Below are positions 1 to 9,571 of a stretch of DNA of 64,000 bases, in pieces. Position 1 is the stretch's first letter; every line of letters begins with the position of its first letter. The position numbers and the translations under genes were made by a program. Source of the stretch: Arenimonas composti TR7-09 = DSM 18010 (GTDB lineage: Bacteria; Pseudomonadota; Gammaproteobacteria; Xanthomonadales; Xanthomonadaceae); the NCBI RefSeq assembly GCF_000426365.1, contig NZ_KE384525.1, forward strand, positions 44,072-108,071, written 5' to 3'. The notes below the pieces were generated by a model. It made no database searches. It saw only the letters and a program-made list of their open reading frames with translations, and had not been told where the DNA came from.

Positions 1-40
1 CGCGACTCGTGGCGCCACACGCGCCTTCCTTTTCCCTGCA

Positions 41-70
41 GGCAATTAGTTGCCCTTGCAATTATTGCAA
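41..70. promoter_or_regulatory. Twin palindromic operator upstream of marR
   Basis: Two adjacent dyads lie in an AT-rich patch of this GC-rich sequence: GGCAATTAGTTGCC (41-54, 5-bp arms) and TTGCAATTATTGCAA (56-70, perfect 7-bp arms around one base). They end about 20 bp before the chosen marR start at 92, where a promoter should lie (TTGCCC at 50-55 and TACTAA at 75-80 are possible weak elements). MarR dimers bind such palindromes and usually repress their own operon, so autorepression relieved by a drug-like ligand is inferred. Confidence 0.6.
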
Positions 71-91
71 AGGCTACTAAAATGCCGCCGC

Positions 92-538
92 ATGACCCCC
101 TCCCGCCCCACCGGTTCCCAGCTCGGCCTGCTCGTCCGCCAGGTACGCGACGCGATGCGCGAACGCTGGGAGCACGAGCTCATCGGGGCCGGCCACGACC
201 TGAACTTCAGCCAGTTCCTGACGATCAAGAAGCTCGCCGACGGCGTCGCCGGTGCCACCGAGCTGGCGCGCATCGCCGAGCTCAGCGGCGGCGCGATGAC
301 CCGCCTGCTGGACCGGCTGCAGGAACGCGGCCTGGTCGAACGGGTCCCCGACCCCGACGACCGGCGCGCCCTGCGCATCCACCTGACCGCCGCCGGCCGC
401 GCGATCGCCGCCGACATCGCCGAATGCGGCGAACGCGTCCGCGACGCCGCCCTCGCCGGCCTCGGCGTCGACCAGCAGCGGCAATTCGTCGCGCTGCTCG
501 AACACGTCCGCGACAACCTTTCCTCCCGGGACGCCTGA
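92..538 (+). CDS. MarR-family transcriptional regulator of the efflux operon
   Basis: A winged-helix repressor of the MarR/EmrR type, 148 residues from the ATG at 92. An upstream start at 50 would add 14 residues but would place coding sequence over the operator palindromes, so 92 is preferred. The recognition-helix region reads LARIAELSGGAMTRLLDRL, and the wing carries the family signature DPDDRRALR. It is the first gene of a four-gene operon; its stop is one base before the outer-membrane factor ATG at 540. By family knowledge it should bind hydrophobic phenolic or uncoupler-type ligands and release the promoter. The identity of the ligand cannot be read from the sequence. Confidence 0.88.
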   Translation: MTPSRPTGSQLGLLVRQVRDAMRERWEHELIGAGHDLNFSQFLTIKKLADGVAGATELARIAELSGGAMTRLLDRLQERGLVERVPDPDDRRALRIHLTAAGRAIAADIAECGERVRDAALAGLGVDQQRQFVALLEHVRDNLSSRDA

Positions 539-539
539 C

Positions 540-1991
540 ATGTCCGCCCGCACCTTCGGTCGCCGCACGTCCGCGGCGACGATCGCCGCCTTCGTCACCC
601 TGCTGACCGCGGGCTGCGCGAGCACCGGCGGCCTGGCCCCCGCCGCCACGCTGCACGACGCCGATGCCGCCGGCCTGCGCCGCAGCGTCGGAGACATCGT
701 GTTGGCCGACGCCGGCTTTCCGGATCTCGCCTGGTGGCGCGGTTTCGCCGATCCCCAGCTCGACGCCCTCGTCGACGAGGCGCTGCGCGGCAGCCCTTCG
801 CTGGCCGCCGCCGACGCCCGCCTGCGCCGGGCTCGCGCCCAGGCCGGTCTCGCCGACGCCGCGCGCCGCCCCGCCGCCAGCGCCAGCGGCCAGTACGCGC
901 TGGCGCAGCTGCCGGGCTCGCTCGCCGGCGACGGGCCGATGCACAACGCCGTGCTGATGGTGAACTTCGCCTGGCCGCTGGACCTCTGGGGCGGGCACCG
1001 CGCCGATTACGCCGCCGCACTCGGTGAGGCCCGCGCGGTCGAGGTCGAGGCACAGGCGGCCAGGCTCGAACTCGCCGCTGCGGTCGTCCGTGCCTACGTC
1101 GGATTCGCGCAGGCTTGTGCGGCCGAAGACATCGCCGGCCGCGAACTCGCCCGCGCCGGGGAAGTGCGCCGGCTCGTGCAGCAGCGCGTCGATGCCGGCA
1201 TCGACGGCAGCCGCGGGCTGCGCGATGCCGAGGCGACCGTCGCGGCGGTGCAGGCGCGCCATCACGCCACGCAGCAGCGCATCGAGAGCGCCCGCAACGC
1301 CATCGCCGCCCTGCTCGGCGCCGGTCCCGACCGCGGCCTTGCCCTGGAGCGGCCGCGCCTGCTCGCCGCCGCCCCGCCGGCGCTGCCCGCTTCCTTGCCG
1401 AGCGACCTGCTCGGCCGCCGGCCCGATGTGGTCGCCGCGCGCTGGCGCGCCGAGGCCGCGGCGCAGCGCATCCACGCGGCCGAGGCGAAATTCCGCCCGA
1501 ACGTCGACTTCAGCGGTCTGATCGGGCTGGTCGGCGGCGATCCCGCCGCGCTGTTCGCCAGCGACGCCCTGCTCGGTTTCGGCGGCCCGGCGGTCACGCT
1601 GCCGGTATTCGAGGGGCGCCGCCTGCGTGGCGAGCTCGACGGCCGCGATGCCGACTACGACCTCGCGGTGGCGACCTACGACGGCCGCGTCGCGACCGCG
1701 CTGCAGCAAGTGGCGGACGCGGTGCAGGCCGTCGCGGCGCTGCAGGCCCAGGACGAAGCGCTGCGCCGTGCCCGCGACGCGGCGTCCGAGGCGCTGGCGC
1801 TGGCGGAAGCGCGCCAGCGCTCGGGCGTCGGCTCGCGCCTGGACGTGCTCGCCGCGCACCGGCCCCTGCTCGACCTCGAACAGCAGCTCGCGACCCTGCA
1901 GGCACAGCGCTATCTCGCCGCGGTCGACCTCGACCAGGCGCTCGGCGGTGGCCTCCGGTTCGCGACGCCGCCGGCCACGAACTCCCCCTGA
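540..1991 (+). CDS. Outer-membrane efflux factor (NodT/TolC-like lipoprotein)
   Basis: A 483-residue outer-membrane channel subunit of a tripartite exporter. The N-terminus has a lipoprotein signal ending in the lipobox LTAGC, so the mature protein should be lipidated on Cys and anchored in the outer membrane. Two OEP repeats follow. The segment containing PVFEGRRLRGELDGRDADYD and the C-terminal coiled-coil region (AEARQRSGVGSRLDVLAAHR) are typical of the NodT group. It lies between the regulator and the HlyD/EmrB genes, so it probably serves them. E. coli emrAB borrows TolC, whereas here the channel gene is part of the operon. Confidence in the family is high; the substrate is unknown. Confidence 0.9.
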   Translation: MSARTFGRRTSAATIAAFVTLLTAGCASTGGLAPAATLHDADAAGLRRSVGDIVLADAGFPDLAWWRGFADPQLDALVDEALRGSPSLAAADARLRRARAQAGLADAARRPAASASGQYALAQLPGSLAGDGPMHNAVLMVNFAWPLDLWGGHRADYAAALGEARAVEVEAQAARLELAAAVVRAYVGFAQACAAEDIAGRELARAGEVRRLVQQRVDAGIDGSRGLRDAEATVAAVQARHHATQQRIESARNAIAALLGAGPDRGLALERPRLLAAAPPALPASLPSDLLGRRPDVVAARWRAEAAAQRIHAAEAKFRPNVDFSGLIGLVGGDPAALFASDALLGFGGPAVTLPVFEGRRLRGELDGRDADYDLAVATYDGRVATALQQVADAVQAVAALQAQDEALRRARDAASEALALAEARQRSGVGSRLDVLAAHRPLLDLEQQLATLQAQRYLAAVDLDQALGGGLRFATPPATNSP

Positions 1992-2013
1992 TTCCCGCCT
2001 GACGGCAGCGACC

Positions 2014-3204
2014 ATGACCACCGAAATCACTCCGCATCCCGTCCCCGCGCCGGCGCCCGCCAGCAACGGCCGACGCCGGCGCGCCCTGCTGGGCGTGCTC
2101 GCCCTCGTCGTCGCCGGCATCGCCGGCTGGGGCGGCTGGTATCTGCTGCACGGCCGCTGGCATGTCGACACCGACGATGCCTACGTGCAGGGCAATGTCG
2201 TCGACGTCGTGCCGCAGACCGGCGGCACCGTCGTCGCGATCGCCGCCGAGGAAGGCGACCGCGTCGAGGCCGGCCAGGTGCTGGTCCAGCTCGACGCCGA
2301 CGACGCCCGGGTCGCCTACGACCAGGCCGTCGCCGACCTCGCCGCCAGCGTGCGCCAGGTGCGCGGCTTCTTCAGCGCGGTGGATGCCGGCCAGGCCGAG
2401 CGCCGCGCGCGCGAGATCGCCGTGCGCCAGGCGAGGGAGGACGTGCGCCGCCGCGAGGACCTGGTCGCCAGCGGAGCGATTTCCGGCGAAGAGCTCGCGC
2501 ATGCCCGCGAGCTCCTCGCGTCCGCCGAAGCGGCGCTGGCCGGAGCGGAAGGCGACCTGGCCCGCAGCCGCGCCCTCGTCGACGCGGTGACCCTGCGCGA
2601 GCATCCGCAGGTCGCGGCCGCCGCGGCGCGCGTCCGCCAGGCCTGGCTGGACCTGCAGCGCACGAAGATCGTCGCGCCGGTCTCGGGTCATGTCGCGCAG
2701 CGCCACGTGCAGCTCGGCCAGCGCGTGTCGGCCGGCACCGCGCTCGCCACCGTGGTGCCGCTGGAGCAGGTGTGGGTCGAGGCCAACTTCAAGGAGACCC
2801 AGCTCGCCGACATGCGTCTCGGGCAGCCGGTGCGCCTGCATGCCGACCTCTACGGTGGCGACGTCGAATACACCGGCCGGGTCGTCAGCCTGGGCATGGG
2901 CACCGGCGGCGCGTTCTCGCTGCTGCCGGCGCAGAACGCGTCCGGCAACTGGATCAAGATCGTGCAGCGGGTGCCGGTGCGCATCGAACTCGATCCCGCG
3001 TCGCTGGCCGAACACCCGCTGCGCCTGGGCCTGAGCATGCACGTCGACGTCGACGTGCACGATGCCAGCGGGCCGGTGCTGGCGGCGCCGCGCGCGGAAG
3101 CCGCCCCCCACCTCAGCACCGCCGCCTACGGCGGCCAGCTCGAGGCGGTGGACGCCGTGATCGCCGACATCATCGAACGCAACCTGCCGCCGGCGCACGG
3201 CTGA
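2014..3204 (+). CDS. emrA: HlyD-family periplasmic adaptor (EmrA-like)
   Basis: Membrane-fusion protein of 396 residues. The start at 2014 (MTTEITPHP) precedes one transmembrane helix (ALLGVLALVVAGIAGWGGW, about residues 25-43). Then come the DTDDAYVQGN segment typical of EmrA, a biotinyl-lipoyl half-motif, a long alpha-helical hairpin with many Ala/Arg/Glu residues, the second lipoyl half (APVSGHVAQRHVQLGQRVSA) and a beta-barrel domain. It should bridge the inner-membrane EmrB pump to the outer-membrane factor encoded just upstream. It starts 22 bases after the stop of the preceding gene and is followed at 11 bases by emrB, so one mRNA is likely. Confidence 0.92.
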   Translation: MTTEITPHPVPAPAPASNGRRRRALLGVLALVVAGIAGWGGWYLLHGRWHVDTDDAYVQGNVVDVVPQTGGTVVAIAAEEGDRVEAGQVLVQLDADDARVAYDQAVADLAASVRQVRGFFSAVDAGQAERRAREIAVRQAREDVRRREDLVASGAISGEELAHARELLASAEAALAGAEGDLARSRALVDAVTLREHPQVAAAAARVRQAWLDLQRTKIVAPVSGHVAQRHVQLGQRVSAGTALATVVPLEQVWVEANFKETQLADMRLGQPVRLHADLYGGDVEYTGRVVSLGMGTGGAFSLLPAQNASGNWIKIVQRVPVRIELDPASLAEHPLRLGLSMHVDVDVHDASGPVLAAPRAEAAPHLSTAAYGGQLEAVDAVIADIIERNLPPAHG

Positions 3205-3215
3205 CGGCGTCGGCG

Positions 3216-4790
3216 ATGGCCTCTCCCACGCCTGCCACCGGCAAGCCGGCGGCGCCGTCGGCGCCCGCCGCGTTCCGGCCGCCGAGCCTGGCGCTCGCGA
3301 CCGTCGGCCTCGCGCTGGCGTCGTTCATGCAGGTGCTCGACACCACGATCGCCAACGTCTCGCTGCCGACCATCTCGGGCACGCTCGGCGCAAGCGCCAA
3401 CCAGGCCACCTGGGTCATCACCTCGTTCGCGGTCAGCAATGCGATCGCACTGCCGTTGACCGGCTTCCTGACCCGCCGTTTCGGCGAGACGAAGATCTTC
3501 ATATGGGCGACGCTGGCCTTCGTGGTCGCCTCCTTCCTGTGCGGCATCGCCCAGAGCATGGGCATGCTCGTCGCGGCGCGCGCGCTGCAGGGCTTCGTCT
3601 GCGGGCCGATGTATCCGGTGACGCAGGCGCTGCTGCTGTCGATCTATCCAGCGAACAAGCGCGGCCAGGCGCTGGCGCTGCTGGCGATGGTGACCGTGGT
3701 GGCGCCGATCGCCGGGCCGATCCTCGGCGGCTGGATCACCGACAACTACAGCTGGGAATGGATCTTCTTCATCAACGTGCCGATCGGCGTGTTCGCCGCC
3801 TGGATCGTCGGCACGCAGTTGCGCGGGCGGCCCGAGCAGCCGCAGCGGCAGAAGATGGACTACATCGGCCTGGCGACCCTGGTGCTCGGCGTCGGCGCGC
3901 TGCAGATCGTGCTCGACCTCGGCAACGAGCACGACTGGTTCGCGTCGACGCAGATCGTGATCCTGTCGGTGATCGCGGTGGTGGCGCTGACGGTGTTCGT
4001 GATCTGGGAACTGACCGAAAAGGACCCGATCGTCGACCTGCGCCTGTTCCGCCACCGCAACTTCGCCGCCGGCACGCTGGCGATGGTCGTGGCCTACGCG
4101 GCCTTCTTCTCGATCAGCCTGATGGTGCCGCTGTGGCTGCAGCGCAATCTCGGCTACACGGCGATCTGGGCCGGTTTCGCGACCGCGCCGATCGGCGTGC
4201 TGCCGGTGCTGCTGGCGCCGGCGGTCGGCAAGTACGCGCACCGCGTCGACCTGCGCGTGCTCGCCAGCATCGCCTTCGTGGTGATGGCCTCGACCAGTTT
4301 CCTGCGCGCCGGCTTCAACCTCGACGTCGACTTCGCGCGCGTCGCCGAGCTGCAGCTGGTGCAGGGCCTCGGCGTGGCGCTGTTCTTCATGCCGATGCTG
4401 TCGATCCTGCTGTCGGACCTGGAACCGCACGAGATCGCCGCGGGTTCCGGACTGGCGACCTTCGTGCGCACGCTCGGCGGCAGCTTCGCGGCGTCGCTGA
4501 CGACCTGGGCCTGGAACCAGCGCAGCACCGTGCACCACGCGCGCCTGACCGAGCACATCGGCGCCCACGATCCGTCGACGCAGGCGCTGCTGCTGCAGCT
4601 CGGCCAGGGCGACCTGCAGCGCGGGGCGATGGTCCTCGACCAGCAGATCGGCCAGCAGGCGGCGCAGCTCGGCTTCAACGAGATGTTCCACCTGCTCGGA
4701 ATGATCTTCCTCGCGGTGATCGCCTTCGTCTGGATCGCGAAGCCGCCGTTCACCGCCAAGGGCGCGCGGCCGCCCGGCGGCGATCACTGA
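3216..4790 (+). CDS. emrB: DHA2-family MFS multidrug exporter (EmrB-like)
   Basis: A 524-residue proton antiporter of the 14-helix DHA2 group. The first helix carries the signature LDTTIANVSLPTI, and the loop between helices 2 and 3 contains GFLTRRFGETKIF. The start at 3216 follows the emrA stop closely; the long in-frame extension further upstream lies inside emrA and is not coding. With the adaptor and channel genes it makes a complete tripartite pump for hydrophobic toxic compounds. The gene ends 12 bases from the end of the convergent ffh gene and no hairpin terminator is visible between them. Confidence 0.93.
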   Translation: MASPTPATGKPAAPSAPAAFRPPSLALATVGLALASFMQVLDTTIANVSLPTISGTLGASANQATWVITSFAVSNAIALPLTGFLTRRFGETKIFIWATLAFVVASFLCGIAQSMGMLVAARALQGFVCGPMYPVTQALLLSIYPANKRGQALALLAMVTVVAPIAGPILGGWITDNYSWEWIFFINVPIGVFAAWIVGTQLRGRPEQPQRQKMDYIGLATLVLGVGALQIVLDLGNEHDWFASTQIVILSVIAVVALTVFVIWELTEKDPIVDLRLFRHRNFAAGTLAMVVAYAAFFSISLMVPLWLQRNLGYTAIWAGFATAPIGVLPVLLAPAVGKYAHRVDLRVLASIAFVVMASTSFLRAGFNLDVDFARVAELQLVQGLGVALFFMPMLSILLSDLEPHEIAAGSGLATFVRTLGGSFAASLTTWAWNQRSTVHHARLTEHIGAHDPSTQALLLQLGQGDLQRGAMVLDQQIGQQAAQLGFNEMFHLLGMIFLAVIAFVWIAKPPFTAKGARPPGGDH

Positions 4791-4802
4791 CGGCGGCGCG
4801 CC

Positions 4803-6176
<1,374 letters not shown>

Positions 6177-6207
6177 GGGATTCCGGGGTGCAGCGGTAGG
6201 GCCGCGA

Positions 6208-6213
6208 AGTATA
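6208..6213 (-). promoter_or_regulatory. Likely -10 box of ffh
   Basis: The minus strand reads GCTATACTTC here, giving a TATACT hexamer 32 bases upstream of the ffh ATG. The -35 region is GC-rich and has no good hexamer at 17 bases. It is the only AT-rich motif in the 115-bp divergent gap. Confidence 0.45.
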
Positions 6214-6291
6214 GCGCCGCGGCGTGAGCGGCCCGTGCCAGCCGGCGCGTGCGGGTCGAGAACGGTTCGCAGCGTGTGCGAAACTCGCCGC

Positions 6292-7101
6292 ATGTCCGTC
6301 GCCCTCGTCCTGTCCCTGCTCGCCGCCCTGCTCTACGCCACCGCCAGCCCGCAGCTGGCCGGCGCGATCGCGGCCGCGGCGTCGTCGCCGGCCGGTTCCC
6401 GTCGCTGGCTGCCGCTGGCGCTGGCCGCGATCGGCCTGCACGTGGCCGTGCACGCGCTGGCCTGGCAGCGGCTCGGCGGCCCGGACCTGCACTTCTTCGC
6501 GGCGCTGTCGCTGGTCGGGCTCGGCATGGCCGCGCTGACGACGGCCTTCGGTCCGGGGCAGCGGATCGAAGCGCTCGGCATCCTCGTGTTCCCGCTGGCG
6601 GCGGTCTCGCTGGTCGCCTATGCCGCCAGCGGCGGCGGCCGCGCCCAGGGCGCGCTCGGCTGGCCGCTGCAGCTGCACGCGCTGCTCGCCCTGCTCGCCT
6701 ACGCGACGCTGGCGGTGGCGGCGCTGGTGGCACTGATGCTGTGGTTCCAGCACCGGGCGTTGCGCCGGCGCAATCTCGGCGGCTGGCTGCGCCTGCTGCC
6801 GCCGCTGACCCAGACCGAGACCCTGCTGTTCCGCAGCCTCGGCGTCGGCTTCGTGCTGCTGAGCCTGACCCTGCTGACCGGCGTCGTCTTCGTCGCCGAC
6901 CTGTTCGCCCAGGACCTCGGCCACAAGACGGTGTTGTCGATCCTGTCCTGGATCGTGCTCGCGGTGCTGCTGTTCGGGCGCCGGCGCTGGGGCTGGCGTG
7001 GGCCGCGCGCGGTGAAGCTGACCCTGGTGGCGATGGCCCTGCTGCTGCTCGCCTTCTTCGGCAGCAAGTTCGTCTACGAACTGGTGTTGCACCGCCTGTA
7101 G
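6292..7101 (+). CDS. CcsA/YpjD-family inner-membrane protein
   Basis: A polytopic membrane protein of 269 residues with about eight hydrophobic helices. It belongs to the cytochrome c assembly (CcsA/CcmC-related) superfamily in the short YpjD-like form that commonly sits divergent to ffh. The C-terminal part (LGHKTVLSILSWIVLAVLLF followed by FGSKFVYELVL) is typical of YpjD. The tryptophan-rich haem-handling WWD motif of true CcsA/CcmC proteins is not evident, so haem delivery should not be assumed. The start at 6292 gives a clean first helix. No accessory cytochrome biogenesis genes lie nearby. Confidence 0.8.
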   Translation: MSVALVLSLLAALLYATASPQLAGAIAAAASSPAGSRRWLPLALAAIGLHVAVHALAWQRLGGPDLHFFAALSLVGLGMAALTTAFGPGQRIEALGILVFPLAAVSLVAYAASGGGRAQGALGWPLQLHALLALLAYATLAVAALVALMLWFQHRALRRRNLGGWLRLLPPLTQTETLLFRSLGVGFVLLSLTLLTGVVFVADLFAQDLGHKTVLSILSWIVLAVLLFGRRRWGWRGPRAVKLTLVAMALLLLAFFGSKFVYELVLHRL

Positions 7102-7107
7102 GCGGGC

Positions 7108-8142
7108 TCAGCAGGCGGCCGGGGGCGCCGGCGGCAGCGATCCGAAGGCGCCGATCGGCCGTTCCGCCGCCGGCGCCGGATCCACCGGCGCCCAGGTGTC
7201 GAAGTCGAGTTCGAGCTGGCGGGCACGCTGCAGCTCTTCGGGCGTCAGCGCGTGTTCGAGCTGCTCGATCTGCTGCGAGATGTCCGACACCAGCGTGCGC
7301 GCCCGGTGCGCGTCGACGCCGCTCGCGGCGGCCAGCGCGCGCCGGTAGAGCGCCAGCGAGCGGGCGCCGTCGCTGCCCATCACCTGCGCGAGCAGGCCGC
7401 GCCAGTCGTCGCGCAGCGGCGAATGCGCCGCCGCCAGCAGCAGCGTCGCCTCGAGATCGCCGTCGCGCGCCAGCGCCTGCAGCATCGGCCCGGCCTCGCG
7501 GCGGTAATCGGGGATCGCGGCAGCGTTCTCGACGATGTCGGCCCAGGAGAACACGCGGCCACCGGCGTACTGGCGGATCGCGGTCGGATCGCCGAGCCGC
7601 GCCGCCGTCCGCCAGCGTTCCAGGCGCGCGGTCACCGGCGTTTCCGGAACACCGGCGCAATGGCGCTCCATCTCGGCGAGCACGCCTTCCCGCCGCGCCA
7701 GTTCGGCCTCGAACGCGGCGGCGAAGTCGCGGGCGGCCGCGGCGTTCTCGCCGACGCGGGCGAGTTCGAGCGCCTGCCGGCGTTCGGCCAGCCAGCGGTC
7801 GTGCTGGTGTTGCGCGACCGGGAGTGCGGCGCAGCGTTCGAGTTCGGCCGCCAGCCGACAGGCGGCGCGGGGATGGCCCTGCCTTGCCAGGGACTCCAGC
7901 GTCGGCAGCGTGCTGGCGAGCGGGGTGTCGAGCGGCGGCAGGCTCGCCATCGCGACCTCCGGCGCGAGCGCCGGCCGCCGTTCGGCGGATTCTGCAGCCG
8001 GAGGCGATGCCGGCGCCGACGGCCCTTCCGCGGCGACCGGCGGCGTGTCGCCACCGGTCGCCCACCCACCCCACCAGACGAGCGCGGCGAGCGCCGCGGC
8101 CACGGCGGCCGCGAGCGCCGGACCGACCTGCCGGCGGGTCAC
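7108..8142 (-). CDS. Membrane-anchored protein of unknown function
   Basis: Not recognised. The GTG at 8142 lies one base after the stop of the upstream gene, which indicates translational coupling; longer in-frame starts would overlap that gene. The 344-residue product has a short cytoplasmic N-terminus (VTRRQ), one membrane helix (about residues 7-25), a Pro/Ala-rich linker, and a helical domain. In that domain short stretches such as ARQGHPRAACRLAAEL and ARDGDLEATLLLAAAHS resemble degenerate Sel1/TPR-like alpha-alpha repeats. It ends in a Pro/Ala-rich tail with a terminal Cys. It is the last gene of a three-gene unit of exported proteins starting at 9387. The function is unknown. Confidence 0.6.
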   Translation of the reverse strand: MTRRQVGPALAAAVAAALAALVWWGGWATGGDTPPVAAEGPSAPASPPAAESAERRPALAPEVAMASLPPLDTPLASTLPTLESLARQGHPRAACRLAAELERCAALPVAQHQHDRWLAERRQALELARVGENAAAARDFAAAFEAELARREGVLAEMERHCAGVPETPVTARLERWRTAARLGDPTAIRQYAGGRVFSWADIVENAAAIPDYRREAGPMLQALARDGDLEATLLLAAAHSPLRDDWRGLLAQVMGSDGARSLALYRRALAAASGVDAHRARTLVSDISQQIEQLEHALTPEELQRARQLELDFDTWAPVDPAPAAERPIGAFGSLPPAPPAAC

Positions 8143-8143
8143 G

Positions 8144-8596
8144 TCAGAGGATCCGCAGCGTGCGCGGCCGGCCTTCGAACAGCACGGAGATGTTCTGGTT
8201 GGCCGCGTCCAGGCAATCACCCGGTTCGATGCTTTCGGGACGGAACACCTGCAGCGAAACGCGCACGTTCTCGCCACTGCAGGCCGCCGAGGCGGCCGTG
8301 AGGCGGCCGGTACCGACGAAGTCGTTCACTTCCGAAACGCGCTCGGCGTCCAGCGCCACGCCGTCGACCGAGAGCGCGACCAGCCGCGACGCGTAATCGC
8401 CGGGCCCCTTCGCGTCGAGCGCATACGTGACCTCGATGCGCACGTCCGGACCGTGCCCGGGCGTGCACTGGAACACGTCGGTCGTCGCCCGGCTCGCCGG
8501 CAGGAAGTTCTGCAGCATCACGTCGTCGCCGGCGGCGGCAGGCGCCGCCAGCAGGGCCGCGACGAGCGCGGCGGAAAGGCAATGGAGGATCTTCAT
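8144..8596 (-). CDS. Exported protein of unknown function
   Basis: A 150-residue protein from the ATG at 8596 with a clear Sec signal peptide (MKILHCLSAALVAALLAAPA then AAGDD). The mature part is mostly beta-predicted and has three cysteines that could pair in the periplasm. No family was recognised. The start lies 12 bases after the stop of the JAMM-motif gene, and its stop abuts the start of the next gene, so the three are almost certainly cotranscribed. It probably works with the JAMM-like protein, but this is inferred only from the operon. Confidence 0.65.
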   Translation of the reverse strand: MKILHCLSAALVAALLAAPAAAGDDVMLQNFLPASRATTDVFQCTPGHGPDVRIEVTYALDAKGPGDYASRLVALSVDGVALDAERVSEVNDFVGTGRLTAASAACSGENVRVSLQVFRPESIEPGDCLDAANQNISVLFEGRPRTLRIL

Positions 8597-8607
8597 CGGC
8601 GGACGGC

Positions 8608-9387
8608 TCACGGGCAGGGGGTGGCGACGAGGTTCGTCGGGACCTTGTCCCCGGGCGTCACGCCATAGCCCTGGGGAGTCCGACGCGGCTCGTAGGCAGC
8701 GCGGTTATTGTAGTCGAACTCGCGCAGCGCCCCGTCGGTGCCGACGACGTAGAGCTGCAGCACGTTGGGGTTCGCACCGTGCGCGACCATCTCGGCGGCG
8801 GTGTTCCAGTCGCCCACCGAAGGATTCAGGTTGATCTGCAGTTCCTGCGGGCTCGTGTTGTACACGTTGTACGGATGGTTGTGGACGATCCCGACGATGC
8901 TCGATGCGGTCACGCCGAGCTGGGAGAGGCTGAAGGTCACCGACGTCGCGGTGCCCGGCACCAGCGCGGTCATCCGCAGCGCACCGCCGGCGTCGCGGTA
9001 GATCAGTGCGCCGTATTCGCGGTTGCGGTAGTCGGGGCGCGACTTGATGTCGGTCGACGCCGATACCGCGAGGGCGTCGGTATGCGTGTTCGCGACCGCC
9101 GGATCGGTGGAGCGGCAGGCGGGCGTCGCCGGACCGGTGCCGCCGCCGCTGCCGGGGGCGCTGAAGTCGTAGTCGAAGCCGGCACCGGGGTTGGCGGTGC
9201 AGCTGACCCCGTCCACTTCCCAGGCACTGCCGATGTATTCGCCGTTGCTGAAGTAGTCGTAGAGCGAGTAGTTGTTGGAACAGGTCTGGCCACCGATGTC
9301 GACCGACTGCGCGGCGGCATCGAGTGACGTCGCGAACATCGCCGCGACCGCGAGCAGCATCGTGCTGCGAAGGTTTGCGCGCTTCAT
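8608..9387 (-). CDS. Exported DUF4329-like protein with JAMM metalloprotease motif
   Basis: A 259-residue secreted protein; the ATG at 9387 is preceded by GGGGAGATGCA, and residues 1-27 form a signal peptide. The C-terminal domain resembles DUF4329, a member of the JAB/MPN superfamily: NREYGALIYRD (Glu124), then VHNHP (His169, His171, Pro172) and SVGD (Ser190, Asp193). This fits the E...HxHP...SxxD metal site of JAMM isopeptidases, although 17 residues separate HxHP from SxxD, against the usual seven or so. The N-terminal half has a Gly-rich linker and three Cys. It is the first gene of a three-gene unit. A zinc hydrolase acting outside the cytoplasm is a reasonable inference; the substrate is unknown. 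Confidence 0.7.
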   Translation of the reverse strand: MKRANLRSTMLLAVAAMFATSLDAAAQSVDIGGQTCSNNYSLYDYFSNGEYIGSAWEVDGVSCTANPGAGFDYDFSAPGSGGGTGPATPACRSTDPAVANTHTDALAVSASTDIKSRPDYRNREYGALIYRDAGGALRMTALVPGTATSVTFSLSQLGVTASSIVGIVHNHPYNVYNTSPQELQINLNPSVGDWNTAAEMVAHGANPNVLQLYVVGTDGALREFDYNNRAAYEPRRTPQGYGVTPGDKVPTNLVATPCP

Positions 9388-9571
9388 TGCATCTCCCCGT
9401 TGTTGAAGGCGCGCGGAGTATAGGGAGATGGAAAACGCCGACTTCGCGATCGTGCGCGCGGCATCGCTCAAGGACGCTTACATCGGCGCGATGCGGGCGT
9501 GGAATTCCCGCCACCGCCACGAAGGGCGTCAGTGATTCGCTACCAGTTTCGCGACGTCACGAAGACGCGCT

